Part shown: piece after piece, positions 1 to 9,375 of the stretch | Position numbering within the stretch: the stretch's first letter is position 1 | Layout of the letters: each line of letters starts with the position of its first letter | Assembly: GCA_016916535.1 (NCBI GenBank) | Contig: CP070276.1 | Coordinates: forward strand, 930,001 to 994,000 | DNA length: 64,000 bases | Direction: 5' to 3' | Source of the DNA: Dysgonomonadaceae bacterium zrk40 | GTDB lineage: Bacteria > Bacteroidota > Bacteroidia > Bacteroidales > Dysgonomonadaceae | Notes under the pieces: generated by a model | The model's database searches: none | What the model was told of the DNA's origin: nothing | The model's input: only the letters and a program-made list of their open reading frames with translations | Position numbers and translations under genes: made by a program

Positions 1-222
1 AACGGCTCTGACGGCACCTACGGTGCATTCTTCTGGTTGAATAAATCCGGCAGCGACTATCCAGATGTCCCACGCGACATGTTTTGCTGTCGCGGGCACG
101 ACGGGCAGTACATCTACATCATCCCCTCAAAAGAGCTGGTGATTGTCCGTACCGGTTTCTCCAAACAAGGGGAGTTCGACGAGAACGGATTCCTCGCAGG
201 GATCCTGCAAGCAATCAGGTAA
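1..222 (+). CDS. Serine hydrolase (class C beta-lactamase-like), C-terminal fragment
   Basis: The frame is open from base 1 and stops at 220-222, so only the last 73 residues are present. The stretch reading GHDGQYIYIIPSKELVIVRTG-like (a His-Asp-Gly-Gln turn, then a beta strand with Pro-Ser and LVIVR) is the typical end of the beta-lactamase/transpeptidase-like fold, where the HxG-type third motif is followed by a hydrophobic strand. The catalytic SxxK and YxN motifs would lie upstream, outside the window. Such proteins in Bacteroidales are usually periplasmic or lipid-anchored esterases or peptidases of unknown substrate, not true antibiotic lactamases. The family call is fairly safe; the specific function is unknown. 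Confidence 0.75.
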   Translation, partial: NGSDGTYGAFFWLNKSGSDYPDVPRDMFCCRGHDGQYIYIIPSKELVIVRTGFSKQGEFDENGFLAGILQAIR

Positions 223-272
223 GAATGTGAAAGCAGCCACTGAAAGAGAATACACAATCCCGTTTTATAAAA

Positions 273-1535
273 ATGAATCAACTGCAATCAATGAAAAGCG
301 TATTTTTCCCGTTCGTATTGTTCTTTTGTTCCCTCGTCACAACCACTTTGGCGCAGGAGAACGATTCCCTCCGCAATGAGATCCTGAGCAGAGAAGCGAG
401 TGACATCGAGATAATCACTAAAGGACGTTCACTCACCCTGGAGCACCTGCAAAAGGGCGATCTCTATGCCTTGAAGGAGGTGAAAGCATATCTTACCGCT
501 GAGGCGGGGAACCCCTACAGGGCGTATCTGCCTGTGGAGTACTGGCTCCTCTCTTTCTGGAGCGAGGAGTATGAGATCCTCCTGCAGGAGGCGAAGCTGT
601 TTTCGGCTGACATCGACTGGCAGGAGGAGGGTTTCTGGGAGATGCCCGAAAGATACAGACCTTCCTCACTGTTGCGCATGATTGCAGAGAACGATCGTTT
701 GTCGCAGGAGGTGGGCCGTAAGTCGGCCGAATCCTATTTGCCACTGACGGTCACCATCGATGCCGCTGCACTGAATAACGAAGAGAAAGCGTTTCTCAAG
801 CTATGGCTCTACGCGCTGCTCTTCACACCCGAGCGGGTGGACAACGAAGCGGAGATGGCAGAGTTGAACGGGATGGCTGACACTTTCCTGGAGGAGTACA
901 GTGGGAGTGACTATGCCGACTATACCCGTCGTTTTATCCGGTATCGGTTCCGGCCGGGCAAATGGGGCTTTGGCTACGAACTGTTTTTGGGATACAACAC
1001 CTTAACGGGGGGACTCAACCGTCATTTCGGCAACAGTATTGCGGGAGGGTTCGCCTTCAACGTCCTCTACCGCGACTTCGACCTCTCGCTACGCTTCAAC
1101 TATGCCTCCGCCAAAAGCCGGCGGGAGGTGATGCACCGGGATATAACCTGGCCGGCAGATGTGGGGGGATACCTGGTTGGTGCCGACCTGGCACTCCACT
1201 ATCCACTCTATCAAAGCAATGATCTCAAGCTGATGCCTTTCGTCGGTATCGGAGGAATGGGCATAGGCCCCACGGATGTGGAGATCAAAAACCATCCCGA
1301 ACTGGAAGATTTCAAGGAGCTCTCCACGTTGAACTACCTGGTGGGGTTGGAGCTGAAGCTAAACAGCTGGAGCCGTGATGTTGATCTCTCCGGCAGCGGG
1401 GGTGGCTACCTGGGTATCCGCTACAGTTACTATATGCCACACTACAAGCGCACACACGAGCTGCTGGAAGGGAACATGCACATGATCACCCTCAGCTTCG
1501 GCGGTTTCGGTCGCCCCGTGAAAAGGGAACTATGA
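273..1535 (+). CDS. Hypothetical outer membrane protein with helical N-terminal and beta-barrel-like C-terminal half
   Basis: I do not recognise a named family. The product has a signal peptide ending near a Leu-Ala-Gln, so it is exported. A second ATG at 291 gives a shorter, more typical signal peptide (MKSVFFPF...) and is an equally good start. Residues about 30-225 are Glu- and Leu-rich and look helical. From about residue 230 on, the sequence alternates aromatic and polar residues in Gly-rich strands (GKWGFGYELFLGYN, GGFAFNVLYRDFDLSLRF, YLGIRYSYYMP), as in small outer membrane beta barrels. It follows the serine hydrolase by 50 bases and may be co-transcribed with it. The gene to the right is convergent. 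Confidence 0.6.
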   Translation: MNQLQSMKSVFFPFVLFFCSLVTTTLAQENDSLRNEILSREASDIEIITKGRSLTLEHLQKGDLYALKEVKAYLTAEAGNPYRAYLPVEYWLLSFWSEEYEILLQEAKLFSADIDWQEEGFWEMPERYRPSSLLRMIAENDRLSQEVGRKSAESYLPLTVTIDAAALNNEEKAFLKLWLYALLFTPERVDNEAEMAELNGMADTFLEEYSGSDYADYTRRFIRYRFRPGKWGFGYELFLGYNTLTGGLNRHFGNSIAGGFAFNVLYRDFDLSLRFNYASAKSRREVMHRDITWPADVGGYLVGADLALHYPLYQSNDLKLMPFVGIGGMGIGPTDVEIKNHPELEDFKELSTLNYLVGLELKLNSWSRDVDLSGSGGGYLGIRYSYYMPHYKRTHELLEGNMHMITLSFGGFGRPVKREL

Positions 1536-1627
1536 ACATTCTGATTCCGACATCAATCCACACGAGATCAGAGCAGAAGGTCTACACCTTGTCACTTTTT
1601 ACTGAGTAATACATTTCCCTATTGCGA

Positions 1628-2062
1628 TCACTCCCTGTACTTGCAGCAGGAGGGTAACGCATCGTAGACAGCCTGTTCGGCTTTGTCCTTGTCCGTGTCA
1701 TGTCCTGCAGCCGCGATCACTTTGCTGATCGCTTCGAGATTGGTTTTGGCCGGATCGAAATTCATATGCAGTTCCTGCTTTTCCATATCCCAGCTTGCAA
1801 AAGTGACACCTTCCACACTCTTTGCACCATTCTCGATCCGTTCCTTGCACATCTCACAGCTCCCCTTGACGCCCAGCATGGCATGTTCTTCGTCTTGGGC
1901 ACCCTGCTGCATGTGTGCACCGTCATGCTGTGGATCACCCGTTGTCATCTGATTCATCTCCGTGTGTTCACGCTCTGATTGATGTTTGTTGGATGCGCCT
2001 GTATTACACGCGGTGAATAGGACTACACCCAGGATCATGATTGTTGTGATAAAATTTTTCAT
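1628..2062 (-). CDS. Heavy-metal-associated (HMA) domain lipoprotein
   Basis: A 144-residue exported lipoprotein: the signal peptide ends in a lipobox with FTAC and the lipidated Cys is residue 19. A His/Met/Gln-rich linker (about 25-58) follows, then an HMA domain (about 59-125) with the metal-binding motif CEMC at Cys69/Cys72, and a tail ending CCKYRE. HMA domains pass copper, mercury or similar soft metals between partners. The last 86 residues match the end of the neighbouring CusB-like protein at 53 of 86 positions in my manual alignment, so one arose from the other by duplication. It is the last gene of the efflux operon, 36 bases after the CusB-like gene. It may be a periplasmic metal chaperone feeding the pump; that role is inferred. 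Confidence 0.85.
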   Translation of the reverse strand: MKNFITTIMILGVVLFTACNTGASNKHQSEREHTEMNQMTTGDPQHDGAHMQQGAQDEEHAMLGVKGSCEMCKERIENGAKSVEGVTFASWDMEKQELHMNFDPAKTNLEAISKVIAAAGHDTDKDKAEQAVYDALPSCCKYRE

Positions 2063-2098
2063 TGTTGTTGCATTTTTAAAGTTTATTGATTCAATGAC

Positions 2099-3649
2099 CT
2101 AATCTCTGTATTTACAGCAGTCAGGCAAAGCATCATAGGTAGTCTTGTCTGCCTTGTATTGTTCTGTATCGTGCCCTGCTTTGGCAATGGCTTTGGCAAC
2201 GGCATCGGCCGATGTTTGGGCCGGATCGAAACCGAGATGCAGTTGTTTGGTCTTCAGATCCCAGCTGGCCGTGTGGACCCCGTTTACTGCCTTCGCGGTT
2301 TTCTCGATGCGTTCCTTGCACATCTCGCACAATCCCTGTACCGTCAGCATCGCATGCTCACCCCCCATTTCATTGTTCATCATACTGCGCTTACCTGCCA
2401 GTTGGGCACTCGCATCGATGGTGAAGGCTCCATTGGTCACGATCTCATCACCATCGTTGATACCTGATAACACCACGTAGGCATCTCCCAGTGACGGCCC
2501 AAGTTCGACTTCCCGGAGCATGAACGCAGGAATTTCGGTGTCCGGCTGTTTCACGTATACGATAGAGCGCTTGCCGGTCCACAGGATGGCCGACTTAGGA
2601 ATAACAACTTCATTGTTGTATAGTTTAAGCGGTGCGTCGATGAGGGCGTTGGCATACATCTCCGGTTTCAGCTCCATACGCGGATTGGTTGTCTCCACCC
2701 GCACCTTTGCGGTACGCGTGGACGGATCGAGAATGGGATTGATAAAGGAGATCCTTCCGGAGAATGTTTTGCCGGGGAGTGACTGGAGGGTATATTCCAA
2801 TCGGTCACCCACTTTCAGAAAGGGCAGATCAGACTCGTATGCATCGAAAACAGCCCAGACCTGCGAAAGGTTGGCCACATCGAACAGCACGGTGCCGGTA
2901 TTCACATAGTCGCCCTGGTTCACATTTTTGGAGATCACAATACCGCTGGTGGTAGCAACCACATCGATCAACGGAGAAACTTCACCCGATTGTTCAATGC
3001 GCGCAATCTGCGCATCGGTCAGCTTCCACAATCGCAGCTTTTCTCTCACCGCTTGTAGCAGTGCGGGCTGCAGTTCCTGCATTTTCACTGCTTCAATCAG
3101 TTCCTGCTGTGCACTTAATAATTCAGGCGAATAGATAGAGGCAATGGGTTGCCCCCGGCGCACACTCTCACCGGTGAAGGTGACAAACAATTTTTCGATA
3201 CGCCCGCTCACATGGGATGTCTGCGACTGCGACAATCGCTCGTCCACCTGGATGGAACCGTAGAGCTGCACCTCTTTTACCGGGTTTTGTCTGCTCACCA
3301 CCGTCGTTTGTACATTGGCCAGTGCAGCCGCTTCGGCACTCAACTGGATGGCATCGGGATCTATCGAGGCATCGCCCGTGCCGGTAGTCTGAAGGGGTAT
3401 CAAATCCATCCCGCATAGAGGGCAGTCACCAGGTTCATCCATCCTGATCTGCGGATGCATCGAGCAGGTCCAGATGGTTGATTCAGCTTCATGATCATGT
3501 GCTTCTTCCACCGCAGCCGTTTGCTGTGGCGATTGCTTCCGGTTGCCGCCGGAGAATAGTAGCCAGCCGAGAAACAAGCCGGCCAGCAGGATCAATCCGT
3601 ACCTGAAGTAAGGCTGATTGGTGATTTCTCTTATTTTATTCTTATCCAT
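2099..3649 (-). CDS. cusB: CusB-like RND efflux membrane fusion protein with N-terminal metal-binding motif and C-terminal HMA domain
   Basis: This is the periplasmic adaptor that links the inner membrane pump to the outer membrane channel. Residues 14-34 form a membrane anchor. Residues 60-86 are a heavy-metal-binding domain (TCSMHP ... CPLCGMDL), as in many CusB/CzcB proteins. Next come the HlyD-type barrel-sandwich and beta-barrel domains (about 110-410), with SGRIEKLFV and NQGDYVNTGTVLF strands. Unusually, residues 431-516 are a complete HMA domain with Cys441-x-x-Cys444 and the ending CCKYRD, nearly the same as in the downstream lipoprotein. The family usually ends after the adaptor domains. 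Copper or silver is the likely substrate because of the Met/Cys/His-rich motifs, but this is inference. It starts 14 bases after the channel gene stops. Confidence 0.9.
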   Translation of the reverse strand: MDKNKIREITNQPYFRYGLILLAGLFLGWLLFSGGNRKQSPQQTAAVEEAHDHEAESTIWTCSMHPQIRMDEPGDCPLCGMDLIPLQTTGTGDASIDPDAIQLSAEAAALANVQTTVVSRQNPVKEVQLYGSIQVDERLSQSQTSHVSGRIEKLFVTFTGESVRRGQPIASIYSPELLSAQQELIEAVKMQELQPALLQAVREKLRLWKLTDAQIARIEQSGEVSPLIDVVATTSGIVISKNVNQGDYVNTGTVLFDVANLSQVWAVFDAYESDLPFLKVGDRLEYTLQSLPGKTFSGRISFINPILDPSTRTAKVRVETTNPRMELKPEMYANALIDAPLKLYNNEVVIPKSAILWTGKRSIVYVKQPDTEIPAFMLREVELGPSLGDAYVVLSGINDGDEIVTNGAFTIDASAQLAGKRSMMNNEMGGEHAMLTVQGLCEMCKERIEKTAKAVNGVHTASWDLKTKQLHLGFDPAQTSADAVAKAIAKAGHDTEQYKADKTTYDALPDCCKYRD

Positions 3650-3663
3650 TATTATAGCTTTGT

Positions 3664-4983
3664 TTAATTGTTTGATTTGTCGAAGGAACGCAATTTTCGA
3701 ATGGACGCCACCCTGGTGTTGTATTCGGCGATGGCTTCGGCCTCCCGCAGCTGGTACTCGAGCAGCTGCCTTTGCACCTGGATCACGTTGGTGAGATCAC
3801 TCTTTGCCGATATAAACTCCTGCACCACCAACTGATAGGTTGTCCGTGCCAGTTGTTCCTGTTTCCGGTAAAGCGTAATCTTCCGCTCCGCATCATCAAG
3901 CTGGTGTTTCAGCCTGAAAAGGTCCGACTGAAGCATGTTCAACGTGTTGTTGTACTTCTCACGGGCCAATTGCCACAGAAAACGACTCTCGCGTTGCTGT
4001 GCCTTGTATTTATTCCGATAAAGTGGAATGGAGATGGAAACCATCGGCATGATCATATCCATGCCAGTCATTTCCGGTTCCATTCCCTGCTCCATCTGCG
4101 CTGTCGCACTTTCGTCTATCAGCATGTACTGCAGTCCGATGCCGAACATGGGATAACTCATTTTTTTTTTCATCTCACCTTTTGCCCGATAGGCCTGTTC
4201 TTCTTCGACCAGCATGTCCAGCATAGGGTTCCGGTTTTCAATCTCGCTCATGGTAACACCTTCATCAAAGAAAAAAGGTACTTTTGCGATGGAGTCGGGC
4301 AGGATGACTTCCCTGTCGGCAGAACGGTTCAACAACGCATTGAATATCGCTTTTTCGGCTGCAATCTCCGAGAGGATGCTCTCGATGTTGTTTTCGATCT
4401 CAGCCATCTCCAGTTGCACGCGGAGCACATCTGACATACCCGGGGCAGTGTTTCCCATTCCAGATGATATCCCTGATGAAGATGAGGAGACCTTGCGCAG
4501 GGCCAGCTCCTCCAGTTGCTTCAGCAGTTGCAGGTTCTCGCGGTTGTTCCGCAGCTGTTGCACCAACGTGGAGAGGAGATACCACTGGGTATATACCTCG
4601 AGGTAGAGGTTGTCCCTTGTCTCCGTGAATCGGGCATACGCCATTCTGGCCATATGCGTAGCTTCGGTCTGCGCAGCTTTTTTGGTGCCGAACCAGGGGA
4701 ACATCTGCATCAGGGTGAAATCGGCTATCTGGCGCCCCCCCACAATATCCATCGGCTTCAGGAAAAAGCCGATGTCCAGCCTGGGATCGGACCAGGCACC
4801 GGCCTGCGGCACCTTTTCCAATGATGCCTTATAGGCCAGGAAATCGGCATTCAGACCGGGATTGTTCATCGCCGCTGTTTCCAGGTAACGGTCGAGTGAA
4901 TCGGGTGTTTGTGCCATTAGAAGGTGGGGACCCATGAGTCCCAGCACCACCAGGAGGAGGCCGAAGAGGTTATATGGTTTCAT
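3664..4983 (-). CDS. TolC-family outer membrane efflux channel (CusC-like)
   Basis: 439 residues with a signal peptide ending at Ala-Gln (residues 1-25), then two long helical repeats typical of outer membrane factors. Long amphipathic helices with Gln/Glu/Leu are visible at about 120-250 and 320-430 (for example REAEAIAEYNTRVASIRKL near the end). A Met-rich segment (EQGMEPEMTGMDMIMPM, about 310) could contact soft metals, though it may simply be a loop. Its start overlaps the stop of the pump gene by 14 bases and the adaptor gene follows closely, so the three parts of the export complex are translated from one message. A poly-T run at 4161-4169 lies inside the gene and encodes Lys codons on the minus strand; the frame stays open through it. 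Confidence 0.9.
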   Translation of the reverse strand: MKPYNLFGLLLVVLGLMGPHLLMAQTPDSLDRYLETAAMNNPGLNADFLAYKASLEKVPQAGAWSDPRLDIGFFLKPMDIVGGRQIADFTLMQMFPWFGTKKAAQTEATHMARMAYARFTETRDNLYLEVYTQWYLLSTLVQQLRNNRENLQLLKQLEELALRKVSSSSSGISSGMGNTAPGMSDVLRVQLEMAEIENNIESILSEIAAEKAIFNALLNRSADREVILPDSIAKVPFFFDEGVTMSEIENRNPMLDMLVEEEQAYRAKGEMKKKMSYPMFGIGLQYMLIDESATAQMEQGMEPEMTGMDMIMPMVSISIPLYRNKYKAQQRESRFLWQLAREKYNNTLNMLQSDLFRLKHQLDDAERKITLYRKQEQLARTTYQLVVQEFISAKSDLTNVIQVQRQLLEYQLREAEAIAEYNTRVASIRKLRSFDKSNN

Positions 4984-7900
4984 AATCTGTCGTTTTAGCT
5001 TGTTGTTTTTCTTTTTTCCGGATCGCGCCTTCCCGCCACCAGCATTGAAGGATGGGTACGATAAACATGGTCATCGACTGGATCAGCATCCCGCCAAAGG
5101 TGGGGATAGACATGGGAATCATGATCTCGGATCCCTTGCCCGTGGAAGTCAGCACCGGCAGGAGTGCAATCAGCGTGGTGGCAGTGGTCATCACTGCCGG
5201 GCGGACCCTCTTTAAACCAGCGTGGACAACCGCTTCCCTGATCTCCTCCCTTGTCTGCGGGTCTCTTTCCAGGAAGGTATCGTGGATATAGGTTCCCATC
5301 AGCACCCCATCATCAGTGGCAATGCCAAAGAGGGCGATAAACCCTACCCACACGGCAATACTGAGGTTGATGGGATGCATGCTGAACATATCACGGATAT
5401 TGACACCGGCAACCGAAAAATTCATAAACCACGGTTCACCGTACAGCCATAGAAGGATGAATCCTCCGGACAGTGCGACGAAAACCCCCGAAAAGTGAAT
5501 CAGCGAGGCAGTCACCGTTTTGAACTGAAAATAGAGGATGAGCAGGATGATGAGCAAAGCAATAGGTATAATGATCATCAGTCGCTTTGAAGCACGGGCC
5601 TGCTGTTCGTAGTTGCCGGCGAAGGTATAGGAGACCCCATGGGGCAGGTTGATCTCACCGTTGCGCAGTTTCGCCTGTAACATCGCATCGGCCTCTTTCA
5701 CCACATCTACCTCGGCCTTGCCAACCACCTTGTCAAAAATCACATAACCTACCAGGAACGTATTTTCACTCTGGATCATCTGAGCACCGCGGGTATATTC
5801 GATCTCCGCCACTTCTCCCAATGGTATCTGCGCCCCGGTTGCTGTGGGTATAATCAGCCGCGCCAACTCATCGGGGTTCTCTCTCAGTTCACGCGGATAG
5901 CGCAAGCGTACGGGAAAACGCTCACGTCCCTCAACCGTGGTTGTTAACGGCATGCCTCCTACTGCCGCCCCAATCACATCCTGCAGGTCGGCCACCGTGA
6001 TACCGTATCGGGCCATATGCTGCCGGTTCAGCTTGATTTCGATGTAAGGGGCTCCCACAGCGCGGTCGTAGAATACAGTGGAAGAGAGGACAGAAGGCAC
6101 CTGTTTCAAAGCGGCTTCCAGTATCTTGCCACCTTGCTCGATCGACTCCAGGTCGGGCCCCGACACCTTCACACCCATCGGTGCACGCATGCCGGTAGAG
6201 AGCATCACGGTACGTGCTTCAATGGGTTGCAGCTTCGGTGCCGATGTCAGGCCGGCGATATGAGATACATTGATGATCTCCTGCCAGATGTCATCTTCAT
6301 TCCTAATTTCAGGACGCCATTGCCTGAAGTAATCACCCCTTCTGTCGGGAACCAGGCTATCCACGGGTATGAGCCTGAATCCCTCTTCCGGATCATAGGT
6401 TGTCTGGTCGATCAGGATAAATTCTCCTTTCCGGTTGACCTTGAAACGTTGCCGGTTACCGTCTTCATCCAGGATATATTCGGGACGGTAGATGATCGTG
6501 TTCTCGAACATCTGGGTTGGTGCCGGATCGAGTGCCGAATTGACCCGTCCCCATTTGCCGACGGTCGTCTCCACTTCCGGAATATGGCTGATTCGCTTGT
6601 CCAGTATTTCAATATATTGCTGGTTCTGCTCAATCCCCGTATGGGGCATGCTGGTTGGCATCAGCAGGAAGGATCCCTCGTTGAGGCTGGGCATAAACTC
6701 CTGTCCGATTCCCGGAAAACGGTGACTGGCTGTCTGCCAGAAACCGGTCTGTCGGAAAGTACCCCAACCCACTGTTTCAAAACCTTTTGCCACCATACCG
6801 AATGTCTTGTCGAAACCCATCCAGATGACCAGTCCAAAAAGTACCGTTGCGATAGGCAGTGTCATGAACTTCCACCGGTTGGCCAGGCTCCAACGCAGAA
6901 TCTTTTCATAATAGATCACCAACAGCCAGAGAAGCGAGAGAATGAGCGCGATAATCAGGATCACGAACAACAGGTTGCGGGGTAGACCTGTCTGTGTGCC
7001 CATGGGCAGCCATTCCATCGTTAGCAGGTAGACTACCGCCAGCAGGGAAATCCCGATATTGAGGAAAGTGGGTATTCGCGGGTTCTTCCACCGTGGGGCA
7101 AACAAGTTGTTCAGTGCGAACAGTGTGAATGCAATATAAAGGCCGTAGCCGGTGACAATTACCAGCGTCATGCCGGCAACAGCCAACAAGATATTGGCCC
7201 ATTGGAGTACTTTCTTGGAAGTGATCCTGATTGAGAAGATGTAATAGAAGAGTGTGGGGAGTACTGCGATTCCAAGGAGGTAGGCGGAGATGAGTGCGAA
7301 GGTCTTGGTAAAGGCCAACGGCGTGAAGAGTTTGCCCTCCTGAGCTTCCAGAAAAAAGACAGGGAGGAAACTGACGACAGTGGTGAGCTGCGCGGTGAGC
7401 ACTGCTCCCGATACTTCACTTACACTCGTGTATATCAGATTGGTGAACGCTTTTCCCTTTCGAATGCCCTTGTTCTCCTCCATCTCCATGTGTCGGATGA
7501 TGTTCTCGACAAAGACCACACCGATATCAATCATAATCCCGATGGCGATGGCGATACCCGATAATGCCACTATATTAGCATCAATGCCCGCATATCGCAT
7601 GATGATAAAAGCAGCCAGCACCCCCACGGGAAGTATACTGGAGATAACGATCGATGCCCTGAGGTTCAAAATGATAACGATGACCACGATTATGGCAATG
7701 AGCGTCTCATGGGTCAGCGCGGTCTCCAGCGTGCCGATGGTCTCATGGATCACGCTGGTCCTGTCGTAAAACGGAACGACGGTGACTTTCGAGACGGTGC
7801 CGTCAGGCAGTATCTTCTGGGGTAATCCGGCTTCCATTTCCGAGATCTTCTCCTTCACATTGTTGATCACCTCCAGCGGATTGGATCCGTAACGTGCCAC

Positions 7901-8815
7901 AACCACGCCACCTACAGCTTCCACACCTTCCTTGTCGAGGCCGCCGCGCCGCGTTGCAGGGCCGAGATTGACAAAGGCCACATCTTTGATTTTTATCGGC
8001 ACTCCATTGCGGACCGTAATGACCGCCTCTTCGAGATCTGATACATTTTTGATGTATCCCAGCCCACGGACGAGGTATTCTACCTTATTAACCTCCACCG
8101 TCTCTGCACCAATATCGAGATTGCTCTTCTGTATGGCATTCATCACATCCATGATGGAGAGGTTGTAGGCGCGCATGGAGTTCGGGTTGATCTCCACCTG
8201 GTATTCTTTCACAAAGCCACCTACAGAGGCCACTTCGGCCACACCCTCAGCCGATGAAAGCGTATACTTTGCGTAGAAATCCTGAACGGTTCTCAACTCG
8301 TCGGGACCCCAACCACCGGTGGGTTCACCCGTATCGGGATTTCTGCCTTCCAGCGTGTACCAGTATATCTGGCCCAGGGCAGTTGCATCGGGTCCCAGGC
8401 TGGGTTGTACTCCTTCGGGTAATGTTCCCGATGGCAGTGAATTCAATTTTTCCAGAATGCGCGAACGACTCCAGTAGAATTCGATCTCCTCATCAAATAT
8501 GATGTAGATAAACGACATCCCGAACATGGAGGTACTGCGGATGGTCTTTACACCGGGAATACCGAGCAGTGAGGTGGTCAGCGGATAGGTGATCTGATCC
8601 TGGATATCTTTGGGTGAGCGCCCCATCCACTCTGTGGCAACGATCTGTTGGTTGTCACCCAGGTCGGGGATGGCATCCACAGGCACCGGATCACGTGGCA
8701 ACAGGCTATACCAGTTAAAGGGAGCCGTGGAGATGCCCCATACGATGATCACGAGGAGTAACAACATTGTGATCAGCCTATTGTGTAACAGGTAATGAAT
8801 AACTTTTTGAAGCAT
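4970..8815 (-). CDS. cusA: CusA/CzcA-type heavy metal efflux RND transporter
   Basis: This proton-driven inner membrane pump is about 1281 residues and belongs to the heavy-metal branch of the RND family. Typical features are the N-terminal membrane helix after NRLITM, the early PVDAIPDLGDNQQ motif with the metal-branch DLGDNQ signature, a membrane block at about 360-480, a second at about 1050-1260, and TDDGVLMGTYIHD in the last block. The open frame extends to 8839, but the ATG at 8813-8815 gives MLQKVIHYLLHNRLIT, the normal start of this family; the eight extra residues look like leader. The family exports Cu/Ag or Co/Zn/Cd; copper/silver is favoured by the neighbouring HMA and HMBD domains. 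A longer than usual insertion between the two halves (about 560-660) contains extra hydrophobic segments. Confidence 0.93.
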   Translation of the reverse strand: MLQKVIHYLLHNRLITMLLLLVIIVWGISTAPFNWYSLLPRDPVPVDAIPDLGDNQQIVATEWMGRSPKDIQDQITYPLTTSLLGIPGVKTIRSTSMFGMSFIYIIFDEEIEFYWSRSRILEKLNSLPSGTLPEGVQPSLGPDATALGQIYWYTLEGRNPDTGEPTGGWGPDELRTVQDFYAKYTLSSAEGVAEVASVGGFVKEYQVEINPNSMRAYNLSIMDVMNAIQKSNLDIGAETVEVNKVEYLVRGLGYIKNVSDLEEAVITVRNGVPIKIKDVAFVNLGPATRRGGLDKEGVEAVGGVVVARYGSNPLEVINNVKEKISEMEAGLPQKILPDGTVSKVTVVPFYDRTSVIHETIGTLETALTHETLIAIIVVIVIILNLRASIVISSILPVGVLAAFIIMRYAGIDANIVALSGIAIAIGIMIDIGVVFVENIIRHMEMEENKGIRKGKAFTNLIYTSVSEVSGAVLTAQLTTVVSFLPVFFLEAQEGKLFTPLAFTKTFALISAYLLGIAVLPTLFYYIFSIRITSKKVLQWANILLAVAGMTLVIVTGYGLYIAFTLFALNNLFAPRWKNPRIPTFLNIGISLLAVVYLLTMEWLPMGTQTGLPRNLLFVILIIALILSLLWLLVIYYEKILRWSLANRWKFMTLPIATVLFGLVIWMGFDKTFGMVAKGFETVGWGTFRQTGFWQTASHRFPGIGQEFMPSLNEGSFLLMPTSMPHTGIEQNQQYIEILDKRISHIPEVETTVGKWGRVNSALDPAPTQMFENTIIYRPEYILDEDGNRQRFKVNRKGEFILIDQTTYDPEEGFRLIPVDSLVPDRRGDYFRQWRPEIRNEDDIWQEIINVSHIAGLTSAPKLQPIEARTVMLSTGMRAPMGVKVSGPDLESIEQGGKILEAALKQVPSVLSSTVFYDRAVGAPYIEIKLNRQHMARYGITVADLQDVIGAAVGGMPLTTTVEGRERFPVRLRYPRELRENPDELARLIIPTATGAQIPLGEVAEIEYTRGAQMIQSENTFLVGYVIFDKVVGKAEVDVVKEADAMLQAKLRNGEINLPHGVSYTFAGNYEQQARASKRLMIIIPIALLIILLILYFQFKTVTASLIHFSGVFVALSGGFILLWLYGEPWFMNFSVAGVNIRDMFSMHPINLSIAVWVGFIALFGIATDDGVLMGTYIHDTFLERDPQTREEIREAVVHAGLKRVRPAVMTTATTLIALLPVLTSTGKGSEIMIPMSIPTFGGMLIQSMTMFIVPILQCWWREGAIRKKEKQQAKTTDYETI

Positions 8816-8913
8816 GATGAAATATTTTGATTTGTACACATGAGGAATTGATCCTGCAATTGGGATTACAAGTATGACACAAGGGGTGGTTGCCTCTCAG
8901 CAACCCGGACAAA

Positions 8914-9345
8914 TCAAAGTCGGTAGATACAGATCAGGGTGAGCAAGTTGGTGGTGAGCCTGCCCAAACCGGCAGGTGGGTAGAGTTGCAGCAGAGGTTG
9001 GGGTTCGTCGGGAAGAACCTGATGGAGGAGCGACCGGATCACTGCCCAGAGGGGAACGGTGACGGGTGTCTGGCTGCGATGGTTCTGCTGATCAACCTCG
9101 TGACTGAAATCATCCGTGGAGAGTTCCAGCGACTGGAAGTCACAGCAATCGGCATGATAGGTAGAAAAAGCAGGAGAGTTTTCCGGTGTAGCCGTCTCCG
9201 GAATGTCACAGCAGGTCAAAGGTGCAACCTCTTCAACCAGGGAGACAGAGAAGAGGTTACCTCCGCAGAGATGCAGCGAGAGCACCGGCTGGATGCCGGT
9301 CAGCAGCATGATCATTGTCAGCAGTATGGCGACTCCTTTTCTCAT
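8914..9345 (-). CDS. HYC_CC_PP-type small exported Cys-rich protein
   Basis: 143 residues with an N-terminal signal or anchor segment (1-23), then a His25-Leu-Cys27-Gly-Gly motif, paired cysteines at 45-46 and 67-68, and a Pro-Pro near the end. This pattern matches the HYC_CC_PP family found in Bacteroidota beside metal efflux genes. The spaced His and Cys residues suggest soft-metal binding in the periplasm, but no function has been shown that I know of. It is the first gene of the efflux operon: a -7 element lies just upstream at 9376-9383 and the pump gene starts 98 bases downstream. It may act as a metal sensor or sink at the head of the operon; this is inferred only from position and composition. 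Confidence 0.75.
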   Translation of the reverse strand: MRKGVAILLTMIMLLTGIQPVLSLHLCGGNLFSVSLVEEVAPLTCCDIPETATPENSPAFSTYHADCCDFQSLELSTDDFSHEVDQQNHRSQTPVTVPLWAVIRSLLHQVLPDEPQPLLQLYPPAGLGRLTTNLLTLICIYRL

Positions 9346-9375
9346 TTTTTATGCACTGAATCTTCGGTGAAAGAA

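Noticed and set aside
4161-4169. A frameshift at the poly-T run in the TolC-family gene
   Set aside because: The reading frame is open on both sides and the protein has normal length, so the run simply encodes Lys codons.
6017-6985. A 322-codon open frame on the plus strand within the RND pump gene
   Set aside because: It is antisense to a well conserved pump and shows no family features.
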